Positions 22,331 through 33,594 of a DNA stretch of 64,000 nt are shown piece by piece (positions within the stretch are counted from its first letter, which is position 1; each line of letters starts with the position of its first letter). This DNA is from Aplectana chamaeleonis (Eukaryota; Nematoda; Chromadorea; Rhabditida; Cosmocercidae): contig JAPDOI010000270.1 of NCBI GenBank assembly GCA_029168955.1, positions 186,001 to 250,000 of the forward strand, written 5' to 3'. The translations under genes and the position numbers were made by a program. Below the pieces are notes generated by a model that ran no database searches, was not told where the DNA came from, and saw only the letters and a list, made by a program, of their open reading frames with translations.

Positions 22331-25300
22331 TGTGGAGGCGAGTTTTAGGATCAGAAAGCACCCAAGGCAGAAAAAAATATCTTGTATGATGCAGAATATT
22401 CAAAAACATTTCACATTTATCATCTACATACGTGCACCAAGTTTGCGCCAACGCAAAAGAGGTAACGCAATGTGTCAGTGTCATCCGTGCAGACTGTACC
22501 TGTAATGAAGTTTCTGAATCCAAATTTGCAGCTGCACAACAATTCTCCCAACCGAATTATGGCGTGGTTTATTCAGTGAGGTCAAATCATTCAATGGGGA
22601 TAAGGTGTTTAAGGGAAAGTATTGGCTCCAACTTTTAAAATTTGCTTCAAATTTTTTTCTGTGGGTTATGCAAGTTCCTGAGCATGAATCTAGGGTCCAG
22701 TTTCCAAATTCAAAAAAAATTCGGCAACACTGCTTTGTAGCTTACCATCAATTGGCCAAATGCGACTTCTGACGATTCCGAGAACGCTGCAACAGAATTA
22801 TCTGAAGCTTTTATTTAGATGTTATTTGGGGTGCCCATCACGGATTTGACGCCCGTTTATCTATTTTTGATACAGCTTGGTAGGCTGCGGTGAGTTTACA
22901 GTTCGAAGAAAGTCTCAGATCTAACCACTCTATGGGGCTATTTGGGATGTTTAACATAAACTTGACGTCCAGGTATCGATTTTCTGAATACTGAGGTAGG
23001 TTACGCCACATCAATAGCATCAAATCTACGGTGACTCAGAGTAACCCTGAGAATATCGAGCCTACTCAATGCCCACATGAACTTCTGAACTGTTGTTAGC
23101 TTGAGCAATTAACATTGAACATACTTTAGACTGTTTTATGCACGCTAACTTATGACTGCGCAGCAAACCTGAGATACTTCGGCAATTTGTCATACATCGA
23201 TCAAATTGGAATTTTTTCGCTGTACAAGCTCAATTAATTAGTTTCTTGGATCAATCTAATTTTTCTGATTTTCGTGTCATTGAAGTGAAGTATTTCTCTC
23301 ACCCTCCACTTCATCGATCCGCAAGCCTATAAACTGAGTTTCTCGGGAGAACAAACTAAGATGTTCTATAGGACAAAAAATTACTTCTGAATGGTCCACA
23401 ACACGTGGTCAAGTTCGGCGAAAACTGATTCGTGATCATCATTGGAAAAAGGGCTAGGGCGTACTATTCAACTTGATACATAGAATACATTTTTTGGAGT
23501 TATAGCCCACATAAGTCTAGGGTTAATGGTCTATTCTAGTACAAAATGTTGCTAAGCCAAAACTCAATCTATGAACAGAAAATAAATATACGGGCAGATT
23601 TGATAATGATATGTTGTCAAGCACCACTGTTCGGCAACTGCCCACGCAGACATATCGCCGTCCAGAGCGTGCCGGAGCGCAACGCGAGCTGTTTCTCTGC
23701 TTTCAGCGAATAACATCCCTCTATTCGAGCAACCGACGCTGCTGTCCGAGTGAATGCGGTACCGCTCGGAGCGAGATCCGGTTCCATTTCTCATGCGGGC
23801 TATAGGGGATCCCATCGGCGGCCACAAATTTTCCTCCAGACGTATCCAGAACCACCTCTAGGGATTGGCATCAAAAAGCCAAGTGCTCGCCTGAGCGAGA
23901 CAAGTCGCCTTTCATACCCGATGATCACGTGACCCTTACGTTATTACTCGAAGAACGAACAATCCTGCGTCTCTCAATCTCTGGCAATGGCAGTGCAGTA
24001 ACTATGAGAGCAACTGAACAGTATGCGAGGTTCCTATGGGGAACGGCCAAGGATCGAAACGCAACTGCGAAAGTCGCTGTTGCGTTTCGATCCTCGGCTG
24101 TCATCCGGGCGGTGACGTCATAATTGGGAGAAGCCGTTTGTGCTTCGAGCGATGCTTTGTGTAAGAACTTATTTAAGATCTGATGCGCATTCTACATACT
24201 CGGGTTCATTCGACATCGACAACATCACGACATCACATGCATTGGTCCTTGTGTTTTCCCAAGTGGATTTGAGTCGTCGCCAGAGTCAGCATTTAAGTTA
24301 CCGCACCACTGTAACCAGTGAAATTTCGAGTTTTTTTTTTGCCCAATGACCAACTCTTAGTCTTGTGGCACCATGGCGGAGCGGCTTCTGGCCTGCCCTA
24401 CCTCATCCGTCTTTTCCACACCATGAGCCAGCCATCGTATTTAGCATGACCACCGTTCAGTCATCCGTATGACCGGCTATCATGCTCAGAGACGGTTAGT
24501 TTTTTTTCAATTTTTTTTGCTTTCTTCGATTGCCTTGATGCTAACCTTAGTGTCATCGTTTTATGTGAAATTTAGGGGTGTGTGAAGCTTCGCACAATCC
24601 TTTTTGCCACCGAGACACTCGGAAGACTTCTTTCATTCTTTTTTATCAAAGAAATCTTTTTTTGAACATTTATCTTCTGCTTCAAATGGATGGCTCATTC
24701 ACTACCCACTTCCCAATACGATGACTCTTAAATTATCATCGGAACGATTGAAGAAGGTAAAAAACCTCTGAGAAACCATGTATCTTTCGTGTAGAACACC
24801 GCAAAACCATGTCTCTGAGCATAATTTCCGGTCATACCGAAGATTGGATGGTGGTCATGCAGAGGTTTTTAGCTGGTATATAAGGTTGAAGAGAACGGAT
24901 CAGAGAGGGACGCGACGGACCGCGCCGCTATGGTGCATAACAGTAGTAGCAAGTGTGGGTGAGAAGGGGGAACTGTGCATTGCAATAAAGACACTACTCA
25001 GAACTTTCTGGGCAAGCTTACTGCGTCTAATTGGGCCAAAAGTAAGCTTACCCCGTCTAATTCAACGAAAATCGACGGTTTTGAGCTTCCCGCGAGCTTA
25101 AAACTCGTCCTAAGCATACATCGCCCATGTATGGTTACTGCGTGGTTTTCTAAGCTCGCACTAAGCATTACCTGGCGCTGATTAGGTGTCGGATGCCTAC
25201 TAGGATGCAGATTAGACGGGGAAAGCAAACAACAGACACTACAGAGTCTATAAAGACGCGGTGAGCTTGCGGTAGCGGCGTGAATAAGGAACATACGTAT

Positions 25301-26460
25301 CGACATTTGACGACTCTGACGTGTCTCTGCGGCCACTCACAGGAGAGAGTACACGCATGGAGCTGAGCAGCAGAGAAGGAGACAAAGGAGGAGGCCCCCG
25401 ATTGAAATCCGAAATTTGGCGTCTGATCATTTCATTTGCGTGCCCTCTTTGTATGTTAATTACTGTCATGTTTATATCTTTATTCATTTTCTTCGTTCTC
25501 TGTTCTTCCTCGTCAGCCTGGACTTCGCCATGTAATACAGATGTACGCCGGTAAACCCGCTAGGAGTCCACCAAGTGCTCCGGTAAAACCCTTTATAGTC
25601 CCGCGGGACGCCAGCAGGCGATGATCGACTATAGGTCACTGTCTTGTGGTACCACATATTCTGAGAGAAGTCCGCCTCTAATGGCTAAATTACCATCATC
25701 CTCGTTTTGAATTTCCATTATCACGTGACATTACACGTGTACATGCTACGTGTTCTTTGTGGCTTTATTTGAATTGTGTACAAGTTACGTGTTCTCTGTT
25801 CTTTTTGGAGTGTGAGAAGAGTTTTGTAGAAGAGTTTGAAATGAATTTGTTAATTTTCTTCAACCTCTGATGACCTTGCTTCACTCACAAATATGCGAGT
25901 AAGGAAAGGTATGGCTTGCTGTGTAGTCTGAGTCCTTTCCATATTCTACCGACCGACGTCAAGCGACTTGATATGATAAACTAAATTAGATGAGATGGAT
26001 AGCAAAGGGTTCATGGATATTCCGCATTCGATAACAAATCGTCAGACGTCGGTCCTATTGGTATCGAACTCACAACAGCGAGTGTCTGTGTCAGAGTTTG
26101 TTGAGAAAATCACCGTGACCGTTCGATTAAAAATCGATTAAAGTTCGATTAAAAAGAAAATTACCGTTCGATTAAAAAAACACGGAGGTTGCAAATAACA
26201 ACCGTTGTAGCCAGCTGTGGCTGACGCGATCAATATGAATGAATTATGTGGAACGATATCATGGATATCATTCATTTCTTAGCTTATATCATGTGAACAT
26301 CGGTCTTGTCAGCCACATCGGATGATTTTTCTGAGTTAGTTTTATAACAGGTTGGGTCATTTATTTTTATAACCACAGAAAGAGAACTGATCTAGTGGGG
26401 AGGTAAAGAGGTCTTTGTTCGGAATTCTCGCATAGGATATTAATGCGTAATATCAAGAAA
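22331..26460. other. Long stretch without a recognisable gene
   Basis: About 4.1 kb. Small structures are present: a hairpin at about 24053-24093 with arms GGATCGAAACGCAAC, a roughly 35 bp direct repeat at 25010-25060 (AAGCTTACNNCGTCTAATT), and a scrap of the foldback family at 22815-22845. Open frames are short, overlap on both strands and resemble nothing known to me. Confidence 0.4.
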
Positions 26461-26603
26461 AAGTGAACAATTCTGTAGAAAAGGGGTCTTCCAAGCAAAA
26501 GTGGTTTGGTTTGCGTTACAAATGTTTCAACAAAAAGAGAACAATAGGAAAGTGGAATGAGGAGAGTGCACAAAAAATGAACAATATCCTCTAAAACAAT
26601 ATC

Positions 26604-26767
26604 CTCATATCTACGTCAGATGACTCAAAATCCCTCCAGCTCGCTGTAGATGAGATATGGAAGTGGGCAGGGTCATGGCAGTTACCACTAGCTCCGCAGA
26701 AGACCATTTTATGAGAGTAGGATTCGTAATAAGGATTCCTTACGCATTCGTAATAAACTTATACTTA
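26604..26767 (+). mobile_element. CR1-like LINE scrap inserted in an inverted-repeat arm
   Basis: A plus-strand stretch reads DDSKSLQLAVDEIWKW and then GSWQLPLAPQKT, the region just after the YADD box in CR1-like reverse transcriptases (compare WSKTRQLPLAPEKT at 4.8 kb). It sits exactly in the gap of the left arm, so it arrived after the inverted repeat formed or moved with it. Confidence 0.6.
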
Positions 26768-26927
26768 TAAAAACTTTTCTTTGTCGAAACTTCTAAAAAG
26801 CGAAAACAAACCATTGTGGTACTTCAGGAGGAAGAATTGAATGGTTTCCTAAGGGAATTTGTCTTCATCTCCTCCTTTAGTGATAGCTATCAAGTACACA
26901 TGCATATATGTATACATATTTTATCGG

Positions 26928-27335
26928 CACTCACGGGGGTCGGTGGCCGGTTGAGAGGAGTTGAACAGGTAGCGTGCTGCCGCTCGGAACGAAAAAAGGG
27001 GCGGGCAAGGCCCAAAAACTCCCCATTCATGCCGAAAACTCCGCGTGTCAACCTCGCACCGACCCTAAAATGCCACGTCACAGTTGACCCTCTCACACCG
27101 AGAGCTCTGCCTAATCACCTCCCACCGATCACTCAAAGTGACGTCCCACCCAGGTGTTTGCACCGAAAGTTTTGCCTGATCACCTCCCACCAACCACCAC
27201 TCCTGCAGTCGCGGACGTCGGTGGCAAACTTCGGCAGTTATGAGTCATGCCGAAACCTCCGCCGATCAGCCAGATCCGATTAATTTGACTGGGAAAGGGG
27301 CGTTTTAACCGGCCACCGACCCCCGCGATTGCCTG
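26928..27335 (+). repeat. MITE with CGGGGGTCGGTGGCCGGTT termini
   Basis: The 19-base termini (26934-26952 and 27307-27325) are perfect inverted repeats. The outer bases CAGGCAATCG are clear at the right end. A second copy lies at 36698-37541. The CAG start could fit a hAT-type MITE, but no 8 bp target duplication is visible. Confidence 0.8.
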
Positions 27336-27609
27336 AGCACATAATCAAAGTCCTTTATCGGGCCAAATGCGCTTATTCTTAGAGAACCGCAACGGTTTGT
27401 TTCCGCTGTTTAGAAGTTTCAACAAAGAAAAGAGTTTTTAGAGGATATTGTTCATTTTTTGTACACTCTCCTCATTCCGCTTTCCTATTGTTCCCTTTTT
27501 GCTGAAACATTTGTAACGCAAACACTTGCTTGGGAGACCCCTTTTTTACAGAATTGGTCTAGTCATTACTATCAACAGAAGACAGTTACTCCGGGTGCAA
27601 TAGAATGAA

Positions 27610-27870
27610 TACATTCTGCAGCTTCAAAATAGGCTTAGTGCACTTTCGAAGTAAGCTAAGTGAGGTGTAGAAGTATGGTGAGCGCCGTTTTAAAGTAGGC
27701 TTAAAGCACTCTCGAGGAACGATGAGTGCAACCTTGAGGTAAGGTTAATGCAGGTTCGAAGTAAGCTTAGTGCGGCTTTGAAGTATCCTCTGCGCAGCCT
27801 TGAAGTGGGGTGAATGCAGCCTTGAAGTAAGCTTATTGCGCGTTCGAGGAAAGGTTGTTGCGCCTTTAAT
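27610..27870. repeat. Degenerate minisatellite, period about 26 bp
   Basis: Units resembling TTCGAAGTAAGCTTAGTGCGG recur about nine times (for example near 27643, 27754 and 27816). The units are considerably diverged. Confidence 0.65.
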
Positions 27871-28442
27871 GAAACTAGGTGGAAGCAATCATCCTAGATA
27901 CTTTAAAGCCGTGGAAAGCTTTCCCAGAAAGTTCTGAGTAGCTGTTCTCGTATTACAACAGATCAAGAGCTCAGACAAAGCACTTCAATTTTCAACACTG
28001 GGGACACTTTTATTCTAAGCAATAATCGTCAATGGTCTTCAGAGCTACAGAAACTGACAAAAAACAGAACGGATTCAGAATTTGAATAACGGGGTAAGGT
28101 GACAAAAAAATCAGCCTGTAACCCTCCTCAAATCACGTGAATTCGAACGCACTGATTACCTTATTTGAGTACACGTAATCGGCTGAGCACTTAGTGCATC
28201 ATGAATTTACGTGCGTTTTTCAGTCTCTGAGTATAGACCTTATTCTCATGTTCTACCTGCGCTTCTTCTCTTCAGGTATTTTTCGTCGACTGCTGACATT
28301 AGGACTCACGTAAATAGAGAGTAATTTTCTGAAGACACCCTAGATATCGTGAGCTGGGTGATGGCGTCATTGCTGGCAGAGACGTTCTCTGCGCTTCGAG
28401 AGTTTGTCAGTGCACAGTATTCAAAACAAAGGATGGAAACTC
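27871..28442. other. No recognisable feature
   Basis: About 570 bp of unremarkable DNA with no clear exon or repeat. Confidence 0.3.
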
Positions 28443-29733
28443 GATGGGGATAGGCGCTCTCTACACGGCAATGGAGTAGCTGCCTCGCCTTTTGCGGCTC
28501 TAATTCCACCCAAACCACTCCTCCTGAATCGCGACCGGCTTTTTGGCTGTCTTTACGCTAGGAACGCGTACCGGAAAAGAGCGTTCGTCTTCTTCAAGAG
28601 ACCTATACAGGCTCATGCAGTTGCATTCGCGTACAGAAAGAACTTTCCGCCTCAATCTCGATTCGAAATAGTGTGCGACAAGGATGTGTGGCGTCTCCTT
28701 TGCTGTTTAATGCAGTAGTTGACGCTATTATGCGGAAGGTTTTCAATACCCGGCAAGGACTCCAATTCGGCGATAATCATTTTGTAACCGACCTAATATT
28801 CGCTGACGACAGCGCTGTTCTCGCTAACAATAATGGCGAGGCTACCGACATTCTGCACCAGATCGCGACAACAGCTAGCTCATATTGTCTTACGATAAAT
28901 GCCGACAAAACGAAGGTGATGACAAGTGATGGGTCACCAGCTGCGGTCTGCCTCCATGAAGCCCAGATTGAGAATGTGGATCGTTTCAAGTACCTTGGCT
29001 CCGTCATTCAACAAAGCAAGATCGCCTCAACAGCTGATGTTCTTAGCAGGATTGGTCAAGCTGCATCTGCATTTGGAGCGCTAGACTAGTGATTATAGAG
29101 GCGTCCAAACGTGGCCATTGGAACGAAAATGTGGGTCTACGGTTCGCTTGTCTGGCCAGTTTTGCTCTATGGAGCTCAGACGTGGTCACTGCTAAAATCG
29201 GATCTTCAGAAACTCGAAGTTTTTCAAATGCGATGTCTCCGACGGATCCTTCGCGTGTCCTTACGCGACCTTGTCACGAATGAGAATACTCGCTGATGTT
29301 GCGAGAACCAACACTTGATCGAATGCGAAATCATAAAGCGTAGGTTGCGCTTGTGTGGTCATGTTTGCCGCATGCCAATAGAACGCCTGCCTCACCAGTT
29401 GCTCTTCAGACGACAGGTGAAATGGAAAGTGTAGCGATCGGCGCCCAGAAAGACGGATTAAGCAAGTTGAAGAAGATTTGGCGAGACGCAGACTGTCTGT
29501 GGCCGATGCTAGACTAATGGCACTGGATCCCTCTGCGTGGAAGGCAGTTGTACGTGATACACATCTCCCCATGGCACCCAGAGCGGCGTACTGGCTCCAA
29601 GGTCAGCCTCGGCAGGCCTTCAGCAAATGGGAAGTGAGTGAGTGTGAGACTCCGCCTGAATGGTGTAGCGTGACGTCCCCAACTGCAAAGACGGGACAAC
29701 TTCTCTCTGAATGTGTGGAGAGCCCCTATCCCA
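28443..29733 (+). mobile_element. MITE carrying a LINE fragment
   Basis: The outer ends, GGGATAGGCGCTCTCTACAC at the left and GTGTGGAGAGCCCCTATCCC at the right, are inverted copies of each other. The blocks TTTTGCGGCTCTAATTCCA (left) and GTGACGTCCCCAACTGCAAA (right) correspond to neighbouring blocks of the short MITE at 14786-14965. The intervening 1.1 kb is LINE reverse transcriptase sequence, so a LINE landed in a MITE. Confidence 0.65.
28520..29635 (+). pseudogene. LINE reverse transcriptase fragment (non-CR1 type)
   Basis: The visible order is RQGCVASPLLFNAVVDAIM (about 28673), LIFADDSAVLANN (about 28795, FADD catalytic box), CLTINADKTKVM (about 28890), FKYLGSVIQQ (about 28988), then in another frame VWPVLLYGAQTWSLLKSD and CLRRILRVSLRDLVTNE (about 29150-29290), and finally a WKAVVRD segment (about 29540). 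The pattern resembles RTE/BovB-like or related nematode LINEs and differs from the CR1-like copies elsewhere. Several frameshifts disable it, and the N-terminal endonuclease and first catalytic motif are absent. Confidence 0.75.
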
Positions 29734-30094
29734 ACCCGCTGCTTTACAGAATTGTCCCTCACCCATTGTCAGACAGTAACACTAGATTATGATACATACG
29801 TAGCTCCTGTCATTCTTCGGAAAGCTTCATATGTGTTTTTGATGAATTGAATAGCTGTAGTGAAGAGAAGTTAACTGATATGCAATACATGACGGATTTC
29901 TATACGCAAACCGCCGGATAAGACTCACTACTTTGGCCTCCACTCCAGCACGCTTCACAATAACTGTTTCATATCAATATCGAAATTCCTGTCTAACAGG
30001 TAAATTACAATTAGTCAGCCTTGTCATTCCGGATGAAATAAATCTTTCTAGGACCGTTTTAACGTAGAATCCGGGTATGCTCTTCGCAGCTGCC
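29734..30094. other. No recognisable feature
   Basis: About 360 bp between two repeats with no coding signal. Confidence 0.3.
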
Positions 30095-30098
30095 TTAA

Positions 30099-30503
30099 AG
30101 GCACAGTCCAACCTCAGAACCGGTTATCTGTTTTTCTAGATATCTTTCTAAATACTCTAAATATTTAAATATTTTCTAAATATCCACGCTGATTCCAATA
30201 ATGGCTCTGGAATCGCTCAAGACCCAATGAGAACGGAGTTACGGCCCCTCAGAAATTGAGCTGCCGAAGCATGGTGGACGAGTTGTCCGAGGCTTGTAAC
30301 TTTCGTCATTTGCAACCGCTGTATGCGAGCTGGCCTGAATGAAGAGAGAGACGGAGAATGAATGGAAGAACAGGGCTTTTGATCGGGAAGCATTGTTCAT
30401 GTCGCCACTGGTGAGCTCGAAAGATCGTGAAAGGAGCGGGCCGAAGTGGCTTCCCCAGGTGGGCGCCCAATCTCAAATTTCGTCCCTGGGCTTTGACTGT
30501 GCT
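30099..30503 (+). repeat. TTAA-family MITE, type C
   Basis: TTAA at 30095-30098, then AGGCACAGTCCAACCTCAG. The interior has the shared B/C block, including ACGGAGTTACGGCCCCTC and a TGGTGGACGAGTTGTCC segment. The right terminus is decayed (GACTGTGC then TTATGA). Confidence 0.75.
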
Positions 30504-30507
30504 TATG

Positions 30508-30715
30508 AATGCACGGTACAACCTCCGATATGACATCTGAGATTTGCGTGTAATTGTGTAGAAGAATCCTCCTGTATGACACGTGCCAAATGTGAGATCT
30601 CAATTCCTCCAAATAAGCGAGATATAAGCGACCACCATGAGCCCGACCCCGTCCAGCCACTACCACAGGCCAGGCCCCCTTCCTGATTTTCGATATCATT
30701 AGCGGCTAGATGGAT
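30508..30715 (+). repeat. Partial type C element abutting the previous one
   Basis: It starts GCACGGTACAACCTCCGA, a decayed AGGCACAGTCC end, and follows the left side of the copy at 33116 (CTCAATTCCTCCAAATAAG). The two copies lie end to end across one decayed TTAA. Confidence 0.55.
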
Positions 30716-30870
30716 GCATGATTTTCAACCGAGTCGTCGTTCTTCATTTCCTGTTCGACCTATCTCCTCATCCTGTTCTGCTCTCATGCCCCGACTGCGA
30801 GTCAAGAGAAATACAGGCCTAAGACAACTCCTCCACCAAATTTTTGCCCTCAAAGTACAGGCATTTTCAA

Positions 30871-31020
30871 GTATCGTCCATCACTGGATGAGGGATCGCC
30901 GCGACGCTGCTTGGCGGGAAAAATTGCGCGATCAATAGCCACTCTCCCATCGTTTTCCCGCGCGCATTTTTTCCCGCCAAGCAGCGTCGTGGCGATCCCT
31001 CATCCAGTGATGGGCGATAG
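30871..31020. repeat. Foldback MITE, 150 bp, nearly all stem
   Basis: Arms 30871-30924 and 30967-31020 are complementary with very few mismatches. Internal landmarks are CACTGGATGAGGGATCGCC and GCTGCTTGGCGGGAAAAA. Only about 42 bases separate them. Confidence 0.9.
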
Positions 31021-31890
31021 CCTTATCTGCATTCGTAGGCGGCCTTGGACGATTTTAAAAATACCATTGTTATCAGAGTGTGACCCTCTCCGAAATAAGA
31101 AGACAACCTGGAAAACAATTCTCTGAGTGTCCTGCAGGGTTCGGCTTGAGGTGTGATGTATCACAGAGGGAGTCGGACCCGTCCACATCCATTGACATGG
31201 GGGGTTTGACCTTTGGTCAACCAAGAACCAAGATGGACTTCTATCAGGGCGGGGGGGGGTTGAGAGCCATACCTTTATTATAAAGAATGACGGCAAACAG
31301 AGGTGGCAAAATGTGATCGCAATAAGAAGTCAAAATAAACTGGAGATCATAATGAGAGAGCAAAATGAGAGAGGAGATCAAAAAAGAAACTGAATAGTGA
31401 GAAACAACGGCGAAAATACAAATGGGGCAAGATATGACATGGAGATGTAAAAATAAGACAGGAACACACAAGAAGAGCTTACAATTCACTGGTGATCAAG
31501 CACGCAAGACAATAGAAGACAGTAGGACATGGCCATCGCTAATGATTCTGACATGGTGGAGTCGTGGCCAGGTAAAGTATGTCACCAAAGTGCTCCTGGA
31601 TATGTCAGCAGCAGTGGTGTGGAGTATTCTTTGTCATCGAGGTCATTACAAGCGGACTATCCTGTCAACGAAATGCCACAGACGTTCTGAAAATTCGTAA
31701 TCTAAGATGCATTTTTAGGCGATTCAAGATTCACAGGTTCGATCCCGCTAAAGGTAGATAATTTCGCAATTCTAAGAAATAATGGATAGTTGACTGATTG
31801 GAAGACCATTGTTCACTATTATATCTCTTGCAATTTACTCCACGAAATTGACTCGTGTCCAAGATGCGATATCGCCTGAAGCATAGGATT
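31021..31890. other. No gene; polypurine-rich tract
   Basis: From 31300 to 31480 the plus strand is rich in AGAGAGCAAAATGAGAG-type purine runs. A GGTTCGATCCCGC at about 31737 resembles a tRNA B box, but no A box or cloverleaf is evident around it. Confidence 0.35.
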
Positions 31891-31893
31891 TTA

Positions 31894-32795
31894 TGCCCTG
31901 AGGGCACATAGGTGCGGTCGCGGGTGCGGAACCCACATTTTGAAAACGAAAGTGCGCATGCGAAAACACACCCAAAATTTCATGAACGCAGCTTCGAGCC
32001 CAAGAGCGCTAAATAAGGTGGGTGGAGCCTGTTTTCATGTGCTGAGGGTACATAGGTGCGGTTTCAGGCATGAGAACCACATGTGGTAATTGGCTATACG
32101 AATGTGAGAATGCACCCAAAATTTCATAGTTACAGCTTTAAGCCGAACAGCGCTACATAGGAAGGGGTCCATGAAAAAATCGATAGCTGTGAAATATTTT
32201 CAAGTATTCAACGCAATTTGAATTAGGGAGTTTCGCGTTGCTACAACGTGCGGAAAACCTAGCCACGGACCAAATTAATGAATTTCATTCTTTAAACCGG
32301 GTGAAAACAATCTTTGAAGACCCATTTTTAGGTGTGATACAATCGATTGTAACACACCTAAAAATGGGTCTTCAAACACGTTTTTACCCCGGTAAAAAGA
32401 TTTTAATTGATTATTTGGGCCCGTGACTAGGTTTTCCGCACGTTGTAGCAACGCGAAACTCCCTAATTCAAATTTCGTTAAATACTTGTAAATATTTCAC
32501 AGCTATCGATTTTTTCATGGACCCCTTCCTATGTAGCGCTGTTCGGCTTGAAGCTGCGTCCATAAAATTTTGGATGTGTTTTCACATCCGGAAAGCCTAT
32601 TACTATACGTGGTTTTCATGCCCGAAACCGCGCCTATGTGCCCTCAGAGCATGAAAACAGGCTCCGCCCACCCTATGTAGCGCTGTTCGATTCAGAGCGT
32701 CGTCCATGAAATTTGGGGTGCGTTTTCACATCCAAACAGCCAATTACTAAATGTGGTTTTCAAGCCCGAAACCGCGCCTATGTGCTTTCAGGGCA
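31894..32795. repeat. Near-complete 0.9 kb palindrome (TTA-flanked foldback element)
   Basis: It begins TGCCCTGAGGGCACATAGG and ends with the complementary CCTATGTGCTTTCAGGGCA. TTA lies on both sides (31891-31893 and 32796-32798). The two halves pair almost to the centre near 32345, where CCCATTTTTAGGTGTGATAC faces its complement. Each arm contains two tandem units of about 150 bp with GCACATAGGTGCGGT and GAGCGCTA landmarks. The three-base TTA target would fit a PIF/Harbinger-type MITE. It does not code. Confidence 0.9.
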
Positions 32796-33115
32796 TTAAT
32801 GAACGTTCAGCCATTGAACAATCATTTGATATCATTGTCGCAGAAGAGTTGTTTTTGGCTGCTTTCGTATAAAACATTGATATATTGCATTTTCAGGATT
32901 AATTGATACAATCGATGCATTAATGTAGCCTTGATCTGAAAATTCGTTCAGTATAAAAATTCCGAAGTGAGGATCTCCCCCACCCCCGGTTGTCGCCATC
33001 ACTTTTTCTCAGGTGGGGGGGGGGGGTGAGCAAATTGCTTGACTTGGGTGGTCGGTCGGACCAATGTTGGGTTGTATCACACCTCGCGGCGTAGCCTGGT
33101 GTCCTGTGCCTTTAA

Positions 33116-33590
33116 AGGCACAGTCCAAGCTCGGACGAAATCTGTGATTTCCACACATTTGTGAAGTAGACCCACCTCGTATAACATCTGCAAAGTGCGA
33201 GCTCTCAATTCCTCCAAATAAGTGAGATATAGGAGGAAGCCACCTTGGGGCGCCCACACCGAGAAGCCACTTTGGCACGCCCCTTTTACGATCTTTCGAC
33301 TTCAACAGTGCCGAGATAAGCGAAGGTTTCCAAGCAATAGCACCGTTCTTCCCTTCATTCTCAGCCTCTCTCTTTATTCAGGTCGGCTCGCATACATCGG
33401 TTGCAAATGACGGAAGTTTTAAGCCTCGGACAACTCGTCCACTATGTTTTTGCAGCTCAATCTTTGAGGCGCCATAACTCCGTTCCCAGGGGGTCTTGTA
33501 AGATTTCAGAGACATCGTTGGAATCAGCGTGGGACCGTTTTTAACAAGGGCATAAAATCAGAAAAACGATTCTGAGTTTGGACTGTGCCT
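33116..33590 (-). repeat. TTAA-bounded MITE, type C, complete
   Basis: TTAA at 33112-33115 and 33591-33594. The termini AGGCACAGTCCAAGCTCGG and GTTTGGACTGTGCCT are inverted. The interior holds the shared B/C block in reverse orientation. Length is 475 bp. Confidence 0.9.
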
Positions 33591-33594
33591 TTAA

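Larger units (their letters stand above)
26468..27555. repeat. Large inverted repeat, about 175 bp arms, nested insertions
   Basis: The right arm 27382-27555 is complementary to a left arm made of two pieces (26468-26600 and 26768-26825). Shared landmarks include GAACAATAGGAAAG, GAGGAGAGTG and GAAACTTCTAAA. The left arm is split by a segment carrying a LINE scrap. Between the arms lies a separate MITE (26928-27335). Confidence 0.75.

Noticed and set aside
31700..31770. tRNA-like GGTTCGATCCCGC
   Set aside because: Only a B-box-like string; no A box at a suitable distance and no cloverleaf could be drawn.
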